Positions 33,758-45,069 of a DNA stretch of 64,000 nucleotides are shown here, piece after piece. The stretch's first letter is position 1. Each line of letters opens with the position of its first letter. The position numbers and the translations under genes were made by a program. Origin of the DNA: Fragilaria crotonensis (Eukaryota; Bacillariophyta; Fragilariophyceae; Fragilariales; Fragilariaceae); NCBI GenBank assembly GCA_022925895.1, contig JAKSYS010000282.1, positions 1 through 64,000 on the forward strand, written 5' to 3'. Below the pieces are notes generated by a model. The model ran no database searches. It was not told where the DNA came from and was given only the letters and a program-made list of their open reading frames with translations.

Positions 33758-36409
33758 GATAGTAGTCCTTTTTTATTCCACTCTCAATTCCACCCCGTGA
33801 AAAGGGGTCGTGATGGGGGGGGAGTCGCTTGCCGCTCTACCAACCCTGCACTGGCATCTACCTGGTACTACCGGTACCGGTAGGTGCAGTGGTCTACCAG
33901 GTACAGTGGAAACAACACGACACTGTACAGCAGATATCAGAGTAATTGTACTACTGGTAGAGATTTACTTGCTAGTGTACCTGGTGCTGCAGATCCCATC
34001 GCATCACTGCGTTACCAAATCTCAATAAAAATGTGACGAGATTATTGCGGACCATGAACCAAACCGAATAACTATTTAACATCCCACTGTTCCATGACAG
34101 TGCTTACTACTCCAGTAATATTTTTAATAGTAGATGCCTATGTGAAAATATGAATGTTCACTCCGAAGACGCTGCGATTCCATTCGCTCAAACATGGTAG
34201 CCAAGGTTATTCCGATCCCGCATGCGATGACGCCTCATATCATTTATAATTTGTGTGACAGGCTTGTCACGACCATACTGATAATACAGGTAGTCTATTG
34301 CTGATTGTGCCGTGTGTCCAGCACGAATCATGCTGGCAATCTGATCCCAAACAACTTTCCGACGATGGTATAAATATTTGCATCGTCCACGTTCTGCTGG
34401 TGTAAACAACCTAGCAGGCTTCCGACCTCCCAACCCAAACTCATACTCATGCCAGAGGATATGAAGATCACGAGGCGTTCGCGACAATGTAGCAGTTCTA
34501 TCCATACCACCAACATTATCCCTGTTCTGCTGCTCCTCCTCCACCACTGCTGCCCCTCCAGCATCAGGGCGCCGCACTCGAGCAGGTTGTATTCCAATTC
34601 GAGTAATGTTTGAATTCATTCGATGCATGAAATCCCTTGTAGAGTTGCGGAAAACCTCAAGACTATCTCGCAATTCCTGCACCTCACGACGCAGGGCCAC
34701 GTTCTGTGCATACAACGCTCGGAAGTGCTGTGCATTCACCATCCCACCACGAGTGCCACCAACAATATGGGTGCCATTTGCATCCTCCTCGCCCAACTCC
34801 TCCCCCACTATTTCATCAATATGCACTTGATTCTCATATCCAGTAACTACCAAAAGCACTCTATCGACCGGATTGACATCAGCCTCTAACACTCGGATAC
34901 CTGCATAGGCCTCACGAATACGAGTGCGAAGTTCAACTGGCATTGCTGACTCCATGCGAGCATCAAAGCATGCCCACAAAATTGGTCTCGCAAGAACAAG
35001 ACTTACACTCCTGTGGATCCTGCGGTGCTCCAAAAGAGAAGGAACAACATGCTCCCCCAGCCATTGATCAGTCACCCCGCTTCCCTCCTTCACGACATAC
35101 TTGCATGGCCCACCAACGCAAAGAATTGATGCAACCTTTGCATCAGGGTAGGGCAAGTTGACATCCATATAGACATCACTTACTCTCTTTCGCCTCCAAC
35201 GCCCACGGGCATCAACGTCATCTTTTGTACACCCATTTCGGCGTGCGTACGTTGCAGGAAACTTACGGAGACTGTGAGTACCAAGTGGACCCATGGCCTC
35301 CGGGACAAAGCCATCTGAATCCCAAAGCTTTCTCAAGACATTGTACATGAACTCCTTTGTCCTTTTAGGCTTGTCAGAAGACCCAAACAGAAAGTTATTT
35401 GTCGCTCCTAGGCCAGAATTACACCAAGTTTCAAGATAAATGCCAAGGGAAAGCAAAACGCAATACCTGATATCCATCGCACCCAGAATAATTTGGTCGG
35501 GAGCGTCACGTTCCTCTCGTACATTCTTTGACCAACACATCCTTGCTTGGAGGGCAAATGGGAACTGAGGGTGCGGTTTCAGGTCGGCTTCATCAAAATG
35601 GCTAGTATCATCAATCCGTGCCATCATGTGAAATTGAAATTTTGCCGCCGCTGGAACCAAGTACTTACGCCGGATGTCACTAAATCGTGACACCAGTGCA
35701 CTCATTGTATACTCAAACTCTCCAGGTTCAAGGGCGTCGTGCCGCTGACTCTTTTCAAGTTTCCTTACCTCTGCCTTTTCACTCGCTTGATCACATCATT
35801 TACAATAGCAGATCGAGTTGGATTTCCATCCTGGATCCTTTCGTTCCACGCCTCGGACTTGATGACTCTCACGTAGTAGGAAATTGCTTTCTTGTATTGC
35901 CCGAGGGAGTTTGCCCTTCCACAATGTGGTTGCATGTCTGGGGTAGGGTCTGCAGTTCCAAATGCCTTCAAACGCAGAAATCGTGCGACATCATTTGGCT
36001 TGACTTCTGCGAGCAAATCGATTCCAATCACCGAATTTGTGTCAAACATCGCGTCTGGGTGTAGAAATGCCATAAATTCAGACAAATAGGGATGATATTG
36101 TTTGTTGTATTCCACAAGATCAGTCATGATGATGATGTCAATGATGGTGCCTCTAGTAGTTGATTGCTTTGTATTTTATACAACGTTTTAAAGCGAAGTG
36201 CGAAGAATGTCGACAACCAGAACGAGTGGAATAGTGGATTTTCAATAGGGCACCTCTACGTGGGAAAAAATCCACTCTCAGCGCCACTTGTGCAACAAAA
36301 CTTACCCATATTATACTTGCACCAAAATTACAGTATATTATAATTCTACGGGGACCCCTGTTACCCTCTCGTACATAATACCACTTTGGTGGAATTTCCG
36401 TTCTTTTGT
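33758..36409 (-). mobile_element. Crypton-like tyrosine recombinase element, unit 1
   Basis: 2,652 bp unit bounded on both sides by the junction CTTTTGT|GATAGTAGTCC. It is followed head-to-tail by a second copy at least 99% identical. There are no terminal inverted repeats and no flanking duplication of the DDE type, as expected for circle-integrating Cryptons. It carries one large leftward gene (34188-36127) and about 400 bp of GTAC-rich non-coding DNA at its left side. Confidence 0.75.
34188..36127 (-). CDS. Tyrosine recombinase with C-terminal GCR1_C-like domain (unit 1)
   Basis: The N-terminus (MTDLVEYNKQYHPYLSEFM) starts at 36127. The recombinase core has AMDIRYCVLLSLGIYLETW (probable first catalytic Arg), GTHSLRKFPATYARRNG (HxxR) and RVSDVYMDVNLP with the likely nucleophile Tyr. 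A coiled-coil stretch (HFRALYAQNVALRREVQELR) follows, then a C-terminal block with LHILWHEYEFGLGGRKPARL, RCKYLYHRRKVVWDQIAS and AIDYLYYQYG, resembling Pfam GCR1_C, the DNA-binding domain attached to fungal Cryptons. In this copy three one-base losses between 35735 and 35780 break the N-terminal part, while 34188-35705 (505 codons) is open. Confidence 0.75.
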
Positions 36410-39062
36410 GATAGTAGTCCTTTTTTATTCCACTCTCAATTCCACCCCGTGAAAAGGGGTCGTGATGGGGGGAGTCGCTTGCCGCTCTACCAACCCTGCA
36501 CTGGCATCTACCTGGTACTACCGGTACCGGTAGGTGCAGTGGTCTACCAGGTACAGTGGAAACAACACGACACTGTACAGCAGATATCAGAGTAATTGTA
36601 CTACTGGTAGAGATTTACTTGCTAGTGTACCTGGTGCTGCAGATCCCATCGCATCACTGCGTTACCAAATCTCAATAAAAATGTGACGAGATTATTGCGG
36701 ACCATGAACCAAACCGAATAACTATTTAACATCCCACTGTTCCATGACAGTGCTTACTACTCCAGTAATATTTTTAATAGTAGATGCCTATGTGAAAATA
36801 TGAATGTTCACTCCGAAGACGCTGCGATTCCATTCGCTCAAACATGGTAGCCAAGGTTATTCCGATCCCGCATGCGATGACGCCTCATATCATTTATAAT
36901 TTGTGTGACAGGCTTGTCACGACCATACTGATAATACAGGTAGTCTATTGCTGATTGTGCCGTGTGTCCAGCACGAATCATGCTGGCAATCTGATCCCAA
37001 ACAACTTTCCGACGATGGTATAAATATTTGCATCGTCCACGTTCTGCTGGTGTAAACAACCTAGCAGGCTTCCGACCTCCCAACCCAAACTCATACTCAT
37101 GCCAGAGGATATGAAGATCACGAGGCGTTCGCGACAATGTAGCAGTTCTATCCATACCACCAACATTATCCCTGTTCTGCTGCTCCTCCTCCACCACTGC
37201 TGCCCCTCCAGCATCAGGGCGCCACACTCGAGCAGGTTGTATTCCAATTCGAGTAATGTTTGAATTCATTCGATGCATGAAATCCCTTGTAGAGTTGCGG
37301 AAAACCTCAAGACTATCTCGCAATTCCTGCACCTCACGACGCAGGGCCACGTTCTGTGCATACAACGCTCGGAAGTGCTGTGCATTCACCATCCCACCAC
37401 GAGTGCCACCAACAATATGGGTGCCATTTGCATCCTCCTCGCCCAACTCCTCCCCCACTATTTCATCAATATGCACTTGATTCTCATATCCAGTAACTAC
37501 CAAAAGCACTCTATCGACCGGATTGACATCAGCCTCTAACACTCGGATACCTGCATAGGCCTCACGAATACGAGTGCGAAGTTCAACTGGCATTGCTGAC
37601 TCCATGCGAGCATCAAAGCATGCCCACAAAATTGGTCTCGCAAGAACAAGACTTACACTCCTGTGGATCCTGCGGTGCTCCAAAAGAGAAGGAACAACAT
37701 GCTCCCCCAGCCATTGATCAGTCACCCCGCTTCCCTCCTTCACGACATACTTGCATGGCCCACCAACGCAAAGAATTGATGCAACCTTTGCATCAGGGTA
37801 GGGCAAGTTGACATCCATATAGACATCACTTACTCTCTTTCGCCTCCAACGCCCACGGGCATCAACGTCATCTTTGTACACCCATTTCGGCGTGCATACG
37901 TTGCAGGAAACTTACGGAGACTGTGAGTACCAAGTGGACCCATGGCCTCCGGGACAAAGCCATCTGAATCCCAAAGCTTTCTCAAGACATTGTACATGAA
38001 CTCCTTTGTCCTTTTAGGCTTGTCAGAAGACCCAAACAGAAAGTTATTTGTCGCTCCTAGGCCAGAATTACACCAAGTTTCAAGATAAATGCCAAGGGAA
38101 AGCAAAACGCAATACCTGATATCCATCGCACCCAGAATAATTTGGTCGGGAGCGTCACGTTCCTCTCGTACATTCTTTGACCAACACATCCTTGCTTGGA
38201 GGGCAAATGGGAACTGAGGGTGCGGTTTCAGGTCGGCTTCATCAAAATGGCTAGTATCATCAATCCGTGCCATCATGTGAAATTGAAATTTTGCCGCCGC
38301 TGGAACCAAGTACTTACGCCGGATGTCACTAAATCGTGACACCAGTGCACTCATTGTATACTCAAACTCTCCAGGTTCCAAGGGGCGTCGTGCCGCTGAC
38401 TCTTTTCCAAGTTTCCTTACCTCTGCCTTTTTCACTCGCTTGATCACATCATTTACAATAGCAGATCGAGTTGGATTTCCATCCTGGATCCTTTCGTTCC
38501 ACGCCTCGGACTTGATGACTCTCACGTAGTAGGAAATTGCTTTCTTGTATTGCCCGAGGGAGTTTGCCCTTCCACAATGTGGTTGCATGTCTGGGGTAGG
38601 GTCTGCAGTTCCAAATGCCTTCAAACGCAGAAATCGTGCGACATCATTTGGCTTGACTTCTGCGAGCAAATCGATTCCAATCACCGAATTTGTGTCAAAC
38701 ATCGCATCTGGGTGTAGAAATGCCATAAATTCAGACAAATAGGGATGATATTGTTTGTTGTATTCCACAAGATCAGTCATGATGATGATGTCAATGATGG
38801 TGCCTCTAGTAGTTGATTGCTTTGTATTTTATACAACGTTTTAAAGCGAAGTGCGAAGAATGTCGACAATCAGAACGAGTGGAATAGTGGATTTTCAATA
38901 GGGCACCTCTACGTGGGAAAAAATCCACTCTCAGCGCCACTTGTGCAACAAAACTTACCCATATTATACTTGCACCAAAATTACAGTATATTATAATTCT
39001 ACGGGGACCCCTGTTACCCTCTCGTACATAATACCACTTTGGTGGAATTTCCGTTCTTTTGT
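36410..39062 (-). mobile_element. Crypton-like tyrosine recombinase element, unit 2
   Basis: 2,653 bp, in the same orientation as unit 1 and directly adjoining it. About ten single-base differences were noticed by eye, several of them homopolymer length changes. The right junction is CTTTTGT|ACCAGTAGAGTAC, where host sequence resumes. Confidence 0.75.
36838..38780 (-). CDS. Tyrosine recombinase with C-terminal GCR1_C-like domain (unit 2)
   Basis: Same protein as in unit 1. Here the N-terminal half, including the DIR and HSLRK catalytic motifs, is open (37830-38780, 316 codons); one lost base in a T run near 37873 (TCTTTGTAC versus TCTTTTGTAC in unit 1) then shifts the frame. The C-terminal part with the VSDVYMD tyrosine motif, coiled coil and GCR1_C-like domain is open at 36838-37881. 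The two copies are therefore broken at different places, and each is intact where the other is damaged, so an ancestral or real gene of about 645 codons is likely. Confidence 0.75.
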
Positions 39063-40504
39063 ACCAGTAGAGTACAATGCCTCAACCCTCAACTTCGCTC
39101 CCACCCCGCACCACATCACCACTCACACAATGTAATACGTTGTCCAGACAAGGTGGACCACCTCGCAAACCATGGCATCCTTCCAGGGTGCGGATTTCAA
39201 TTACTTGCTGGGGTATCAATTGGCTTACTCAGAAGCAAGAGCCAACAGGTAAGATGAGGTTGTTTTGGGGACTACGGACATCACGTGTGCGATGACGAGT
39301 TATTGCCATCATTATTGTAGTAGATAGAGACATCCGACAATTCGTGACGGAGGACCTATGGATTTTTCGGACGCATGCAGAAGGAGCTTTGCGTCTACCA
39401 TTGTCATAAAATCACTTGAGCTTACCTTACTTCATCTTAACAGCATTAATCTTGCTCAAGGAGAAGGCGAAACATGATTGATTTCTCTCGTGTTTCCTTA
39501 GGTGTCGGAGTATACGTTTTCTCTGATCGTGTTCTCTTCGTCGCAGTAGCGCACTCGAGTACGCCAGTACTGTGTTAAAGCTAGCTGGATAGGTTCAGGT
39601 GACTCCTATCTTGAAAGGCACATCGCAGTTCCAGTCTATATTCCTGTTCGCATCCGTCAGATGATCATGCTTCAACGATCTCCAGGACCATGGACCCTTG
39701 TTACACGTGACATCCAAGAGTACCCTGAAAACTCAACAAGATGTGCTTCTTTGATGCCACAACAGAAATTTCGACCTTCTCGATGATTTCCAGCCTGGTG
39801 TGCACAGCATCCAGCCTCTAAGTGCGCATACCTGACGCAGCGATCAAAGATCATGTCGGAATTGACTTGACCACCGACGCCTTCACAAGATACCTTACTG
39901 TAACTAATCGTCTCCGGTTTCGGGCTCATGTTGCCCTGGCTGGAGTGACTGTGGCACGTCCAACATAGTCACCGCATTTAATTAGAACGCCTGGATCAGG
40001 GGACTCAAGAATATGGAAGGAGTAGAGATGGCAACAACTAGCCGACTGAGCTCGCAAGACGATTGAAAATCTATCACACTCGTTCCTCAGCGTCTCATCG
40101 ATCATCGAGCACAACTTACTGGAGTGCGGTGCACGTTCTGAACGAATATAGAGTGCATAGCATTTCCACTTTCCAGATCTACCAGGAGGATCATACGTAC
40201 CAGGTACCATGTTACCATGTTATATACAGTACAAGTACCGGATTAGAAGGACTCTTACAGTAGAGGATGTCCAGTCCTGCAAAGTACTGTGGTACTGGAC
40301 CTGGATTACTAGCAAACACGACTCATTTTCGCTCACATCTATCACAATCAATGAATACTCGCCAAAAGCAACTACCGGTAGCGACACTCCTCGGTTCTCA
40401 TTGACATCTGAACATCATTCGTTTGACTCATCTCGGTGATCGCGGTTAACACGGGGACTGCTTTCGTTTGATATCGCTTCGAGAGAGCGGGTTCGGAGCC
40501 AGTC
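39063..40504. other. Long intergenic region
   Basis: 1.4 kb with no supported gene. Frames of 70-95 codons at 39039-39295 and 39672-40210 lack signatures. GTAC-rich words occur near 39540-39575 and 40195-40300. Confidence 0.45.
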
Positions 40505-41548
40505 ATGATGATATCAAGACCAGAAGTCCGAACGTCGTTGGGTCGAATCGCCTCCAAGAAAAAGAACCGAATAGCTGCGCATGCAATGCAGGCTCCAGTG
40601 TTTGATCGGGGCGAGACAGCAGACATAACTCTCTGGTTTGATGGGTCTGCTGCCTCGCCGTCTGGCTCTGGCGGGTACGGTGGGGTTGCGAATATAAATG
40701 GACATGTGTTTTTAATCACTGGGCGGATAGGACATACAACAAGAGGAGTTGCCGAGTTCATGGGTCTTGTTGGGTGTATGCGAGGGGTTATTCGAACTCT
40801 TCAGTCGCAAGGGTGGAGACACGAGTACTCGAACCTAACTGTTTTTTCAGATAGCGATATGGTCGTCGATCAAATGTTGGGCCAGTACAAGGCAAAGGAT
40901 CCACTCGTACGCATGTTCTCCAACATTGTGAAATCTCTTCAACGAGAATTCAAATTAGTGAACTTCATTAAAATTGGCCGACACGAAAACACACAAGCAC
41001 ACAATTTGGCTCGCCAAGGCAGGGAAGCATTTTCCAGGCCATCAATTGCCGTCTACTACCCAAGTCTCACTGGCTTTGTGGATGTATGGATTGAAGGATG
41101 TCGAACTTTGGCTAGTCACGATATGGATGCCAAGGGAAAGGATCCATCGTTCATGATCGATGCACTTTTCCTCAAATCTATCCCCGGGGGAAATGCTCTA
41201 CTGAGAAACCTGAAAGACCCATATCCACTAAGCGTGATTCGGAGCAAGGTTAACATGACCGTCATTGGGACCATACAACTGCATTGTGGAGTACGATGTA
41301 TTGGGACGCCTTTGCACCTAAAACCGCTGTGTGGTCCCGATACGGAAGGCTGCATTAGTTTTATCGTTGTTCAAGACCTTCCTGTGCCCGTTCATGTATC
41401 ATGGAAGAATGATGCTTTCCCCATGAACACAGAAGCTACAGAAAATGCCACCAAGCTGGTTCAGTTCCATCCTGACGAACTGCCTGAAATGTACGCGCAC
41501 CACAAATACTGGAAAACCGATATCGTATTCAATGGAATGGAGATGTAA
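40505..41548 (+). CDS. RNase H-like (RVT_3-type) protein with novel C-terminal domain
   Basis: 347 residues, uninterrupted. Residues about 40-165 are an RNase H fold of the plant/archaeal RVT_3 type: LWFDGSA (first Asp), SGGYGGVANINGHVFL, GVAEFMGLVGCMRGV (Glu), LTVFSDSDMVVDQMLGQY (Asp) and IGRHENTQAHNLARQGREA, where the last acidic position is Asn (HN rather than HD). The roughly 180-residue C-terminal part (FKLVNF.. onward, ending VFNGMEM) is not recognised. No reverse transcriptase neighbours it, so this is either a cellular RNase H-like protein or a domesticated retroelement domain. Confidence 0.75.
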   Translation: MMISRPEVRTSLGRIASKKKNRIAAHAMQAPVFDRGETADITLWFDGSAASPSGSGGYGGVANINGHVFLITGRIGHTTRGVAEFMGLVGCMRGVIRTLQSQGWRHEYSNLTVFSDSDMVVDQMLGQYKAKDPLVRMFSNIVKSLQREFKLVNFIKIGRHENTQAHNLARQGREAFSRPSIAVYYPSLTGFVDVWIEGCRTLASHDMDAKGKDPSFMIDALFLKSIPGGNALLRNLKDPYPLSVIRSKVNMTVIGTIQLHCGVRCIGTPLHLKPLCGPDTEGCISFIVVQDLPVPVHVSWKNDAFPMNTEATENATKLVQFHPDELPEMYAHHKYWKTDIVFNGMEM

Positions 41549-41956
41549 TGAGGAAGCTAGAATACACGGCATACTCAAGGTTGGTGCTTGCATGTACACA
41601 GGCAAAAGAAGTGAAGTAGTACTGAAGGTTTCAACTTCTCCACGACTACATTTGACCGGACGTTTATTCAAAGAACTACTGGTATAGAATACTCTTTGCT
41701 CAGAGATATGTGATCTTTTATTTCAATTCGTTTCCTATACTTTAGAATTAACACCATGTTGTGGAACATGGCGTACTCCAATATTGTTACCATCACGATT
41801 CCCTCAGGCACCTGGACAGTTCTACCATAAAGGGCATACGAAAAGATTCATGGGCACGGAGTACTGATGTAAACCAAGGTCGAACTTCCAAAAGAGCATC
41901 TTTGACAGACACGTTCGATAGAATAGATTGCACGACCATCGATCCATGATGAAATC
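41549..41956. other. Intergenic, convergent ends
   Basis: Between the stop codons of the RNase H-like and SET genes. No gene seen. Confidence 0.45.
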
Positions 41957-43211
41957 CTACTCTATTTCTATTACCTTTGATAGAGCCTTCTTCACTCCAA
42001 GTCTGTACAGGATTGCTGACTTTACCGCCGGGTCAGTTTCCTTCTCAAGCAGATCCTGATCTTGCAGCATGGAAGTCATCCGAAGCCTTTCGATCGCAAC
42101 ATCTCGATCGACACTAGATATTGTTCGGCCAGCATTGGCCCCTTCCAATATTCTTTTTTTCCCGAGTAACTGCTGCGCGACAATATTGAACGCTACATCC
42201 GAATCCAAAAATCCATAATCTTGAAGGAATCGATCATTTCCAGCGACACCTCCACCGTAACAAATATTGATCTGCTCTCCCGCCTGGACCGGTGCGCCGG
42301 CCACGACCTTGAGTTCTCCACCAGGCACTGCGCGGCCGGTGAGAACGTGCGGACTTGAGCGATCGTGATTGCACATGTCTAAAGGGAATCATAAGTCTGT
42401 ACGACCGATTCTCCTCCTCAGGACCAGCTACTGTTAAAACACGGGAAGTTATGAGCCAAACAGCCCATCTCAGATGCTGTTCAGTCATTGGTTCTCCGTC
42501 TATCCATGTCGTGGCTGGGCCCTCAATACTTTCAAATCCCTTCTTGGTACGCTCTCTTCGTTTCAGCGTTTCAGTAACGACCATTGGAGCTTGTAGTGCC
42601 TCAAGGGCTTCATCACTAAAGAAGTCTGTACTACCGAGACAATCGGATCCCTTATATTCTGGAAGCATACGATAATATGGAGTATGGTCGACGCCGTTTG
42701 GTTCGTCAACACCATTCATGGCATTGCAATACTGCTTGAGTAAGCTGAGACCTGGCATTGTGGGATCTTCCCCTTCCAGCCCCAGATTAATGGCGATTTC
42801 ATATGGAATCCGGATCATAACATCACCCTTCTTCATATCTCTCAAAGCGACGACACCTCGCAACTGCGTGCCATCTGGCAAAGGGAAGTATCCGAGAGCT
42901 GCTCGCTTCAGGTTGTCACCTGCCCCATTCTTTTCCAGAAAGTCATAAAAGGCGAGAGCATCCTTTGAGCGATCCATGTTAACATCCTTCCCACTAGAAG
43001 GCGTTGACATTCCACCAAAGCCCTTGACGCCTGCAATCGAGGCAGCGCTCTTTTTCTTTGGTTTTGTCGACTTCGCATACAGGGCAGCACCGTCGACGGT
43101 GGCAATCACGTGCCGAATCCTTTGCAAGGAATGATGCACAAAAGCTTCCCCGTGGCATACAAACATGATCAAATAGATGGCAACACGCGGCAGCTGCACT
43201 AACGACACCAT
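41957..43211 (-). CDS. SET-domain lysine methyltransferase, Rubisco-LSMT/SETD3 type, plastid-type leader
   Basis: The start at 43211 (MVSLVQLPRVAIYLIMFVCH) gives a signal peptide ending GEA|FVHHSL, the diatom A-F plastid cleavage pattern, followed by a basic Ser/Lys-rich transit segment. The split SET domain shows GVVALRDMKKGDVMIRIP (N-SET), then the substrate-side insert, WLITSRVLTVAG, the family's 'miP..Dm.NHd' around 42375 as DMCNHDRSSPH, and GEQINICYGGGVAGNDRFLQ, LQDYGFLDSD (the GxxYGF-like Tyr region). A C-terminal helical Rubisco-LSMT substrate-binding part follows. One base is missing near 42372, splitting the gene. An upstream ATG at 43283 is also open but spoils the signal peptide. 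Confidence 0.75.
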
Positions 43212-43283
43212 CGTCGTGTGTTTCCCGGTGCCGATTCTCGGAAAACAGTGGAATGTGTCGTGATAACCGCAGCCGAAGCTCAA

Positions 43284-43739
43284 GACGAGTTCATGCCATC
43301 ACGGACATCAACTTGTACATGTACGGTCTGCGACACCGAACGTGCGTCACTATCGCATTTGGTAAGTACTGACAGTTGACGGACGGACCAGATAAATATA
43401 GTCAAGACAACCTAATCCAAGATCGAAGCAAGCCAGGATCGAGGTTCATACTAACACAAAAGTAGAGAGACCTGCTATTATTGAAGTATTCCATCATCCA
43501 ATTATGCATACCAAGCTTTGGTTGGGAAACTGCGTGCGGAATGGAATCCTTACGTTGATGGTGGTCGGCAAGAATGTCACACCGCCGATTCCCAATCGCC
43601 CGCCGCAACATGCAAGTCAACTCAAATCAGAACAACGGTCTTTACTATTTACTACAGTCTGTTGTTCTATTGGCAAAGGACGTAGTCTTATGATACGCAA
43701 CAACGATAAACTCCAGTTTCTAACCTGAATATTTCCAAA
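43284..43739. other. Intergenic
   Basis: Nothing coding supported. Confidence 0.4.
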
Positions 43740-44090
43740 CTACTTGGTCGAGTTTCTCACCGCCCAGAAATCGTGCTTGGTCACATCGTGAAACATCCAC
43801 TTATTGCAAGGAACACACCAGCGCCAAGTATTGTTGCCGTGCTTGATAACTGCTTTGCCGTCAATTGGGGCCAGCGTCTTCCATTCTGTATCCGTAATGG
43901 AATACTTCTTGCCATTAATCGTGATGGGTGCTTCGTCCTTCTCGTGCTTGGCAAAAGCATTCAGATTGTCTTTCTTCGCATGGGAATCAGCCTTGGTTTC
44001 GGTACCCGAGAACGGGACAACTTTATTGTCAGAGCCACGGGCCCGCGGGACAATCTTTCCAGGTGATGAAACTCGGTTGGATGGCGCCAT
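43740..44090 (-). CDS. Copia-gag-like zinc-site protein, small
   Basis: 116 codons, intact. The C-terminal half reads EWKTLAPIDGKAVIKHG, then WRWCVPCNKWMFHDVTKH. This C-x2-C-x5-H-x4-H arrangement after 'W...P..G' resembles the second zinc site of diatom copia gag proteins, including NWCEKCRRWTVTH in the full element at 24856-31985. The N-terminal half is Lys/Asp-rich and unfamiliar. No other gag or pol sequence adjoins, so it is a fragment or a small co-opted gene. Confidence 0.5.
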   Translation of the reverse strand: MAPSNRVSSPGKIVPRARGSDNKVVPFSGTETKADSHAKKDNLNAFAKHEKDEAPITINGKKYSITDTEWKTLAPIDGKAVIKHGNNTWRWCVPCNKWMFHDVTKHDFWAVRNSTK

Positions 44091-44472
44091 GTTTTCTTGT
44101 TCGTTGCTTGTTTCTTTAAACTGTTACTATTGAATCGAAATTGTGAGCCGATTTATCCTCTGACAATGGTTCACCAGAATTTCAGGCAACGTGACTGTTC
44201 GGAAATCAACATCGCAATCACACGATTTCGTTTGCCGTTTCGAATTTTCATTTGGAAACGGATCGTTCGTTCTTGACAGACGCTCAGTCAGCGTGTACTA
44301 CAACTTGACGGTTCGAAACTGGCTAGTGTTGGAGAAATGTGCACGGATTCACGCTGTCCGCGATTTGGCATCATCTGTAATGGGCAGCACATGAGTGACT
44401 GCAACGTGACGCAACGCACTTGAAATACGTCGGTGATAGCATCTTGAGGAGCTGAGTTTGTGCACGTTCTGG
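44091..44472. other. Intergenic
   Basis: No gene. Ends with TTCTGG, the left target duplication of the gag-only LTR element. Confidence 0.4.
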
Positions 44473-44960
44473 TGTTAAATAATTCCGATACCGTATCTCA
44501 ATAGACAGTATTACCTTTGCCAGTACTACCTTATCACCGTCGTGAATTTCAGTTTCATGTATTGTGAGCTTAGTTTTAATCTCCTACTAAGACTATCATT
44601 CCCACCCTTGTATCTCACTGATCAGGCCTCTGTTCCCTTCTCATTCTGGGAACACCAGGTGGGATTGATGTTGCAGTAAAACCTACTGGAACAACTCCAG
44701 TCCCATAGATCTCATCTTTCACAGGTTCAATCCCATGAATTCTTGTAGAGTCTTTGACCTTCCTAGGCCCCTGACTCATTCCCTTGTTGCCCAAAGGATC
44801 TCCTTCTTTCTTCTTCTTGGTATAGACAGTTATCCAACCATCATCAAAGGTATGATAGGCAGAACAGACATCTACTGTAGCGTCGTAGTCCGAGCACGGA
44901 CAAGCTGACACGACAGTACCGTTCCCATTGTACGGTACAGTAGCACTGTAGATCTTGACA
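44473..44960 (-). repeat. 3' LTR of gag-only element
   Basis: Same length as 46850-47337 and no mismatch noticed. It encodes the C-terminal two thirds of the second frame of the element. Confidence 0.88.
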
Positions 44961-45064
44961 TCCTCCGTGTTCTGAGGATCATACAAAATGCCAATCTTGA
45001 GTCTCGTGACCCACCACTCACGACCAGTAGTAGCAATGCAGTCATCGCAGAACGCGACCACCAT
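44615..45064 (-). CDS. Second frame of gag-only element, running into the 3' LTR
   Basis: 149 codons. It starts five bases after the Gag stop (45070) and ends inside the LTR. It contains ACPCSDYDATVDVCSAYH with clustered Cys, WITVYTKKKKEGD and a basic end (RMRREQRPDQ). No family recognised. A copy of its 3' part also lies in the 5' LTR (46992-47288), where it is only a by-product. Confidence 0.5.
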   Translation of the reverse strand: MVVAFCDDCIATTGREWWVTRLKIGILYDPQNTEDVKIYSATVPYNGNGTVVSACPCSDYDATVDVCSAYHTFDDGWITVYTKKKKEGDPLGNKGMSQGPRKVKDSTRIHGIEPVKDEIYGTGVVPVGFTATSIPPGVPRMRREQRPDQ

Positions 45065-45069
45065 TGCCT

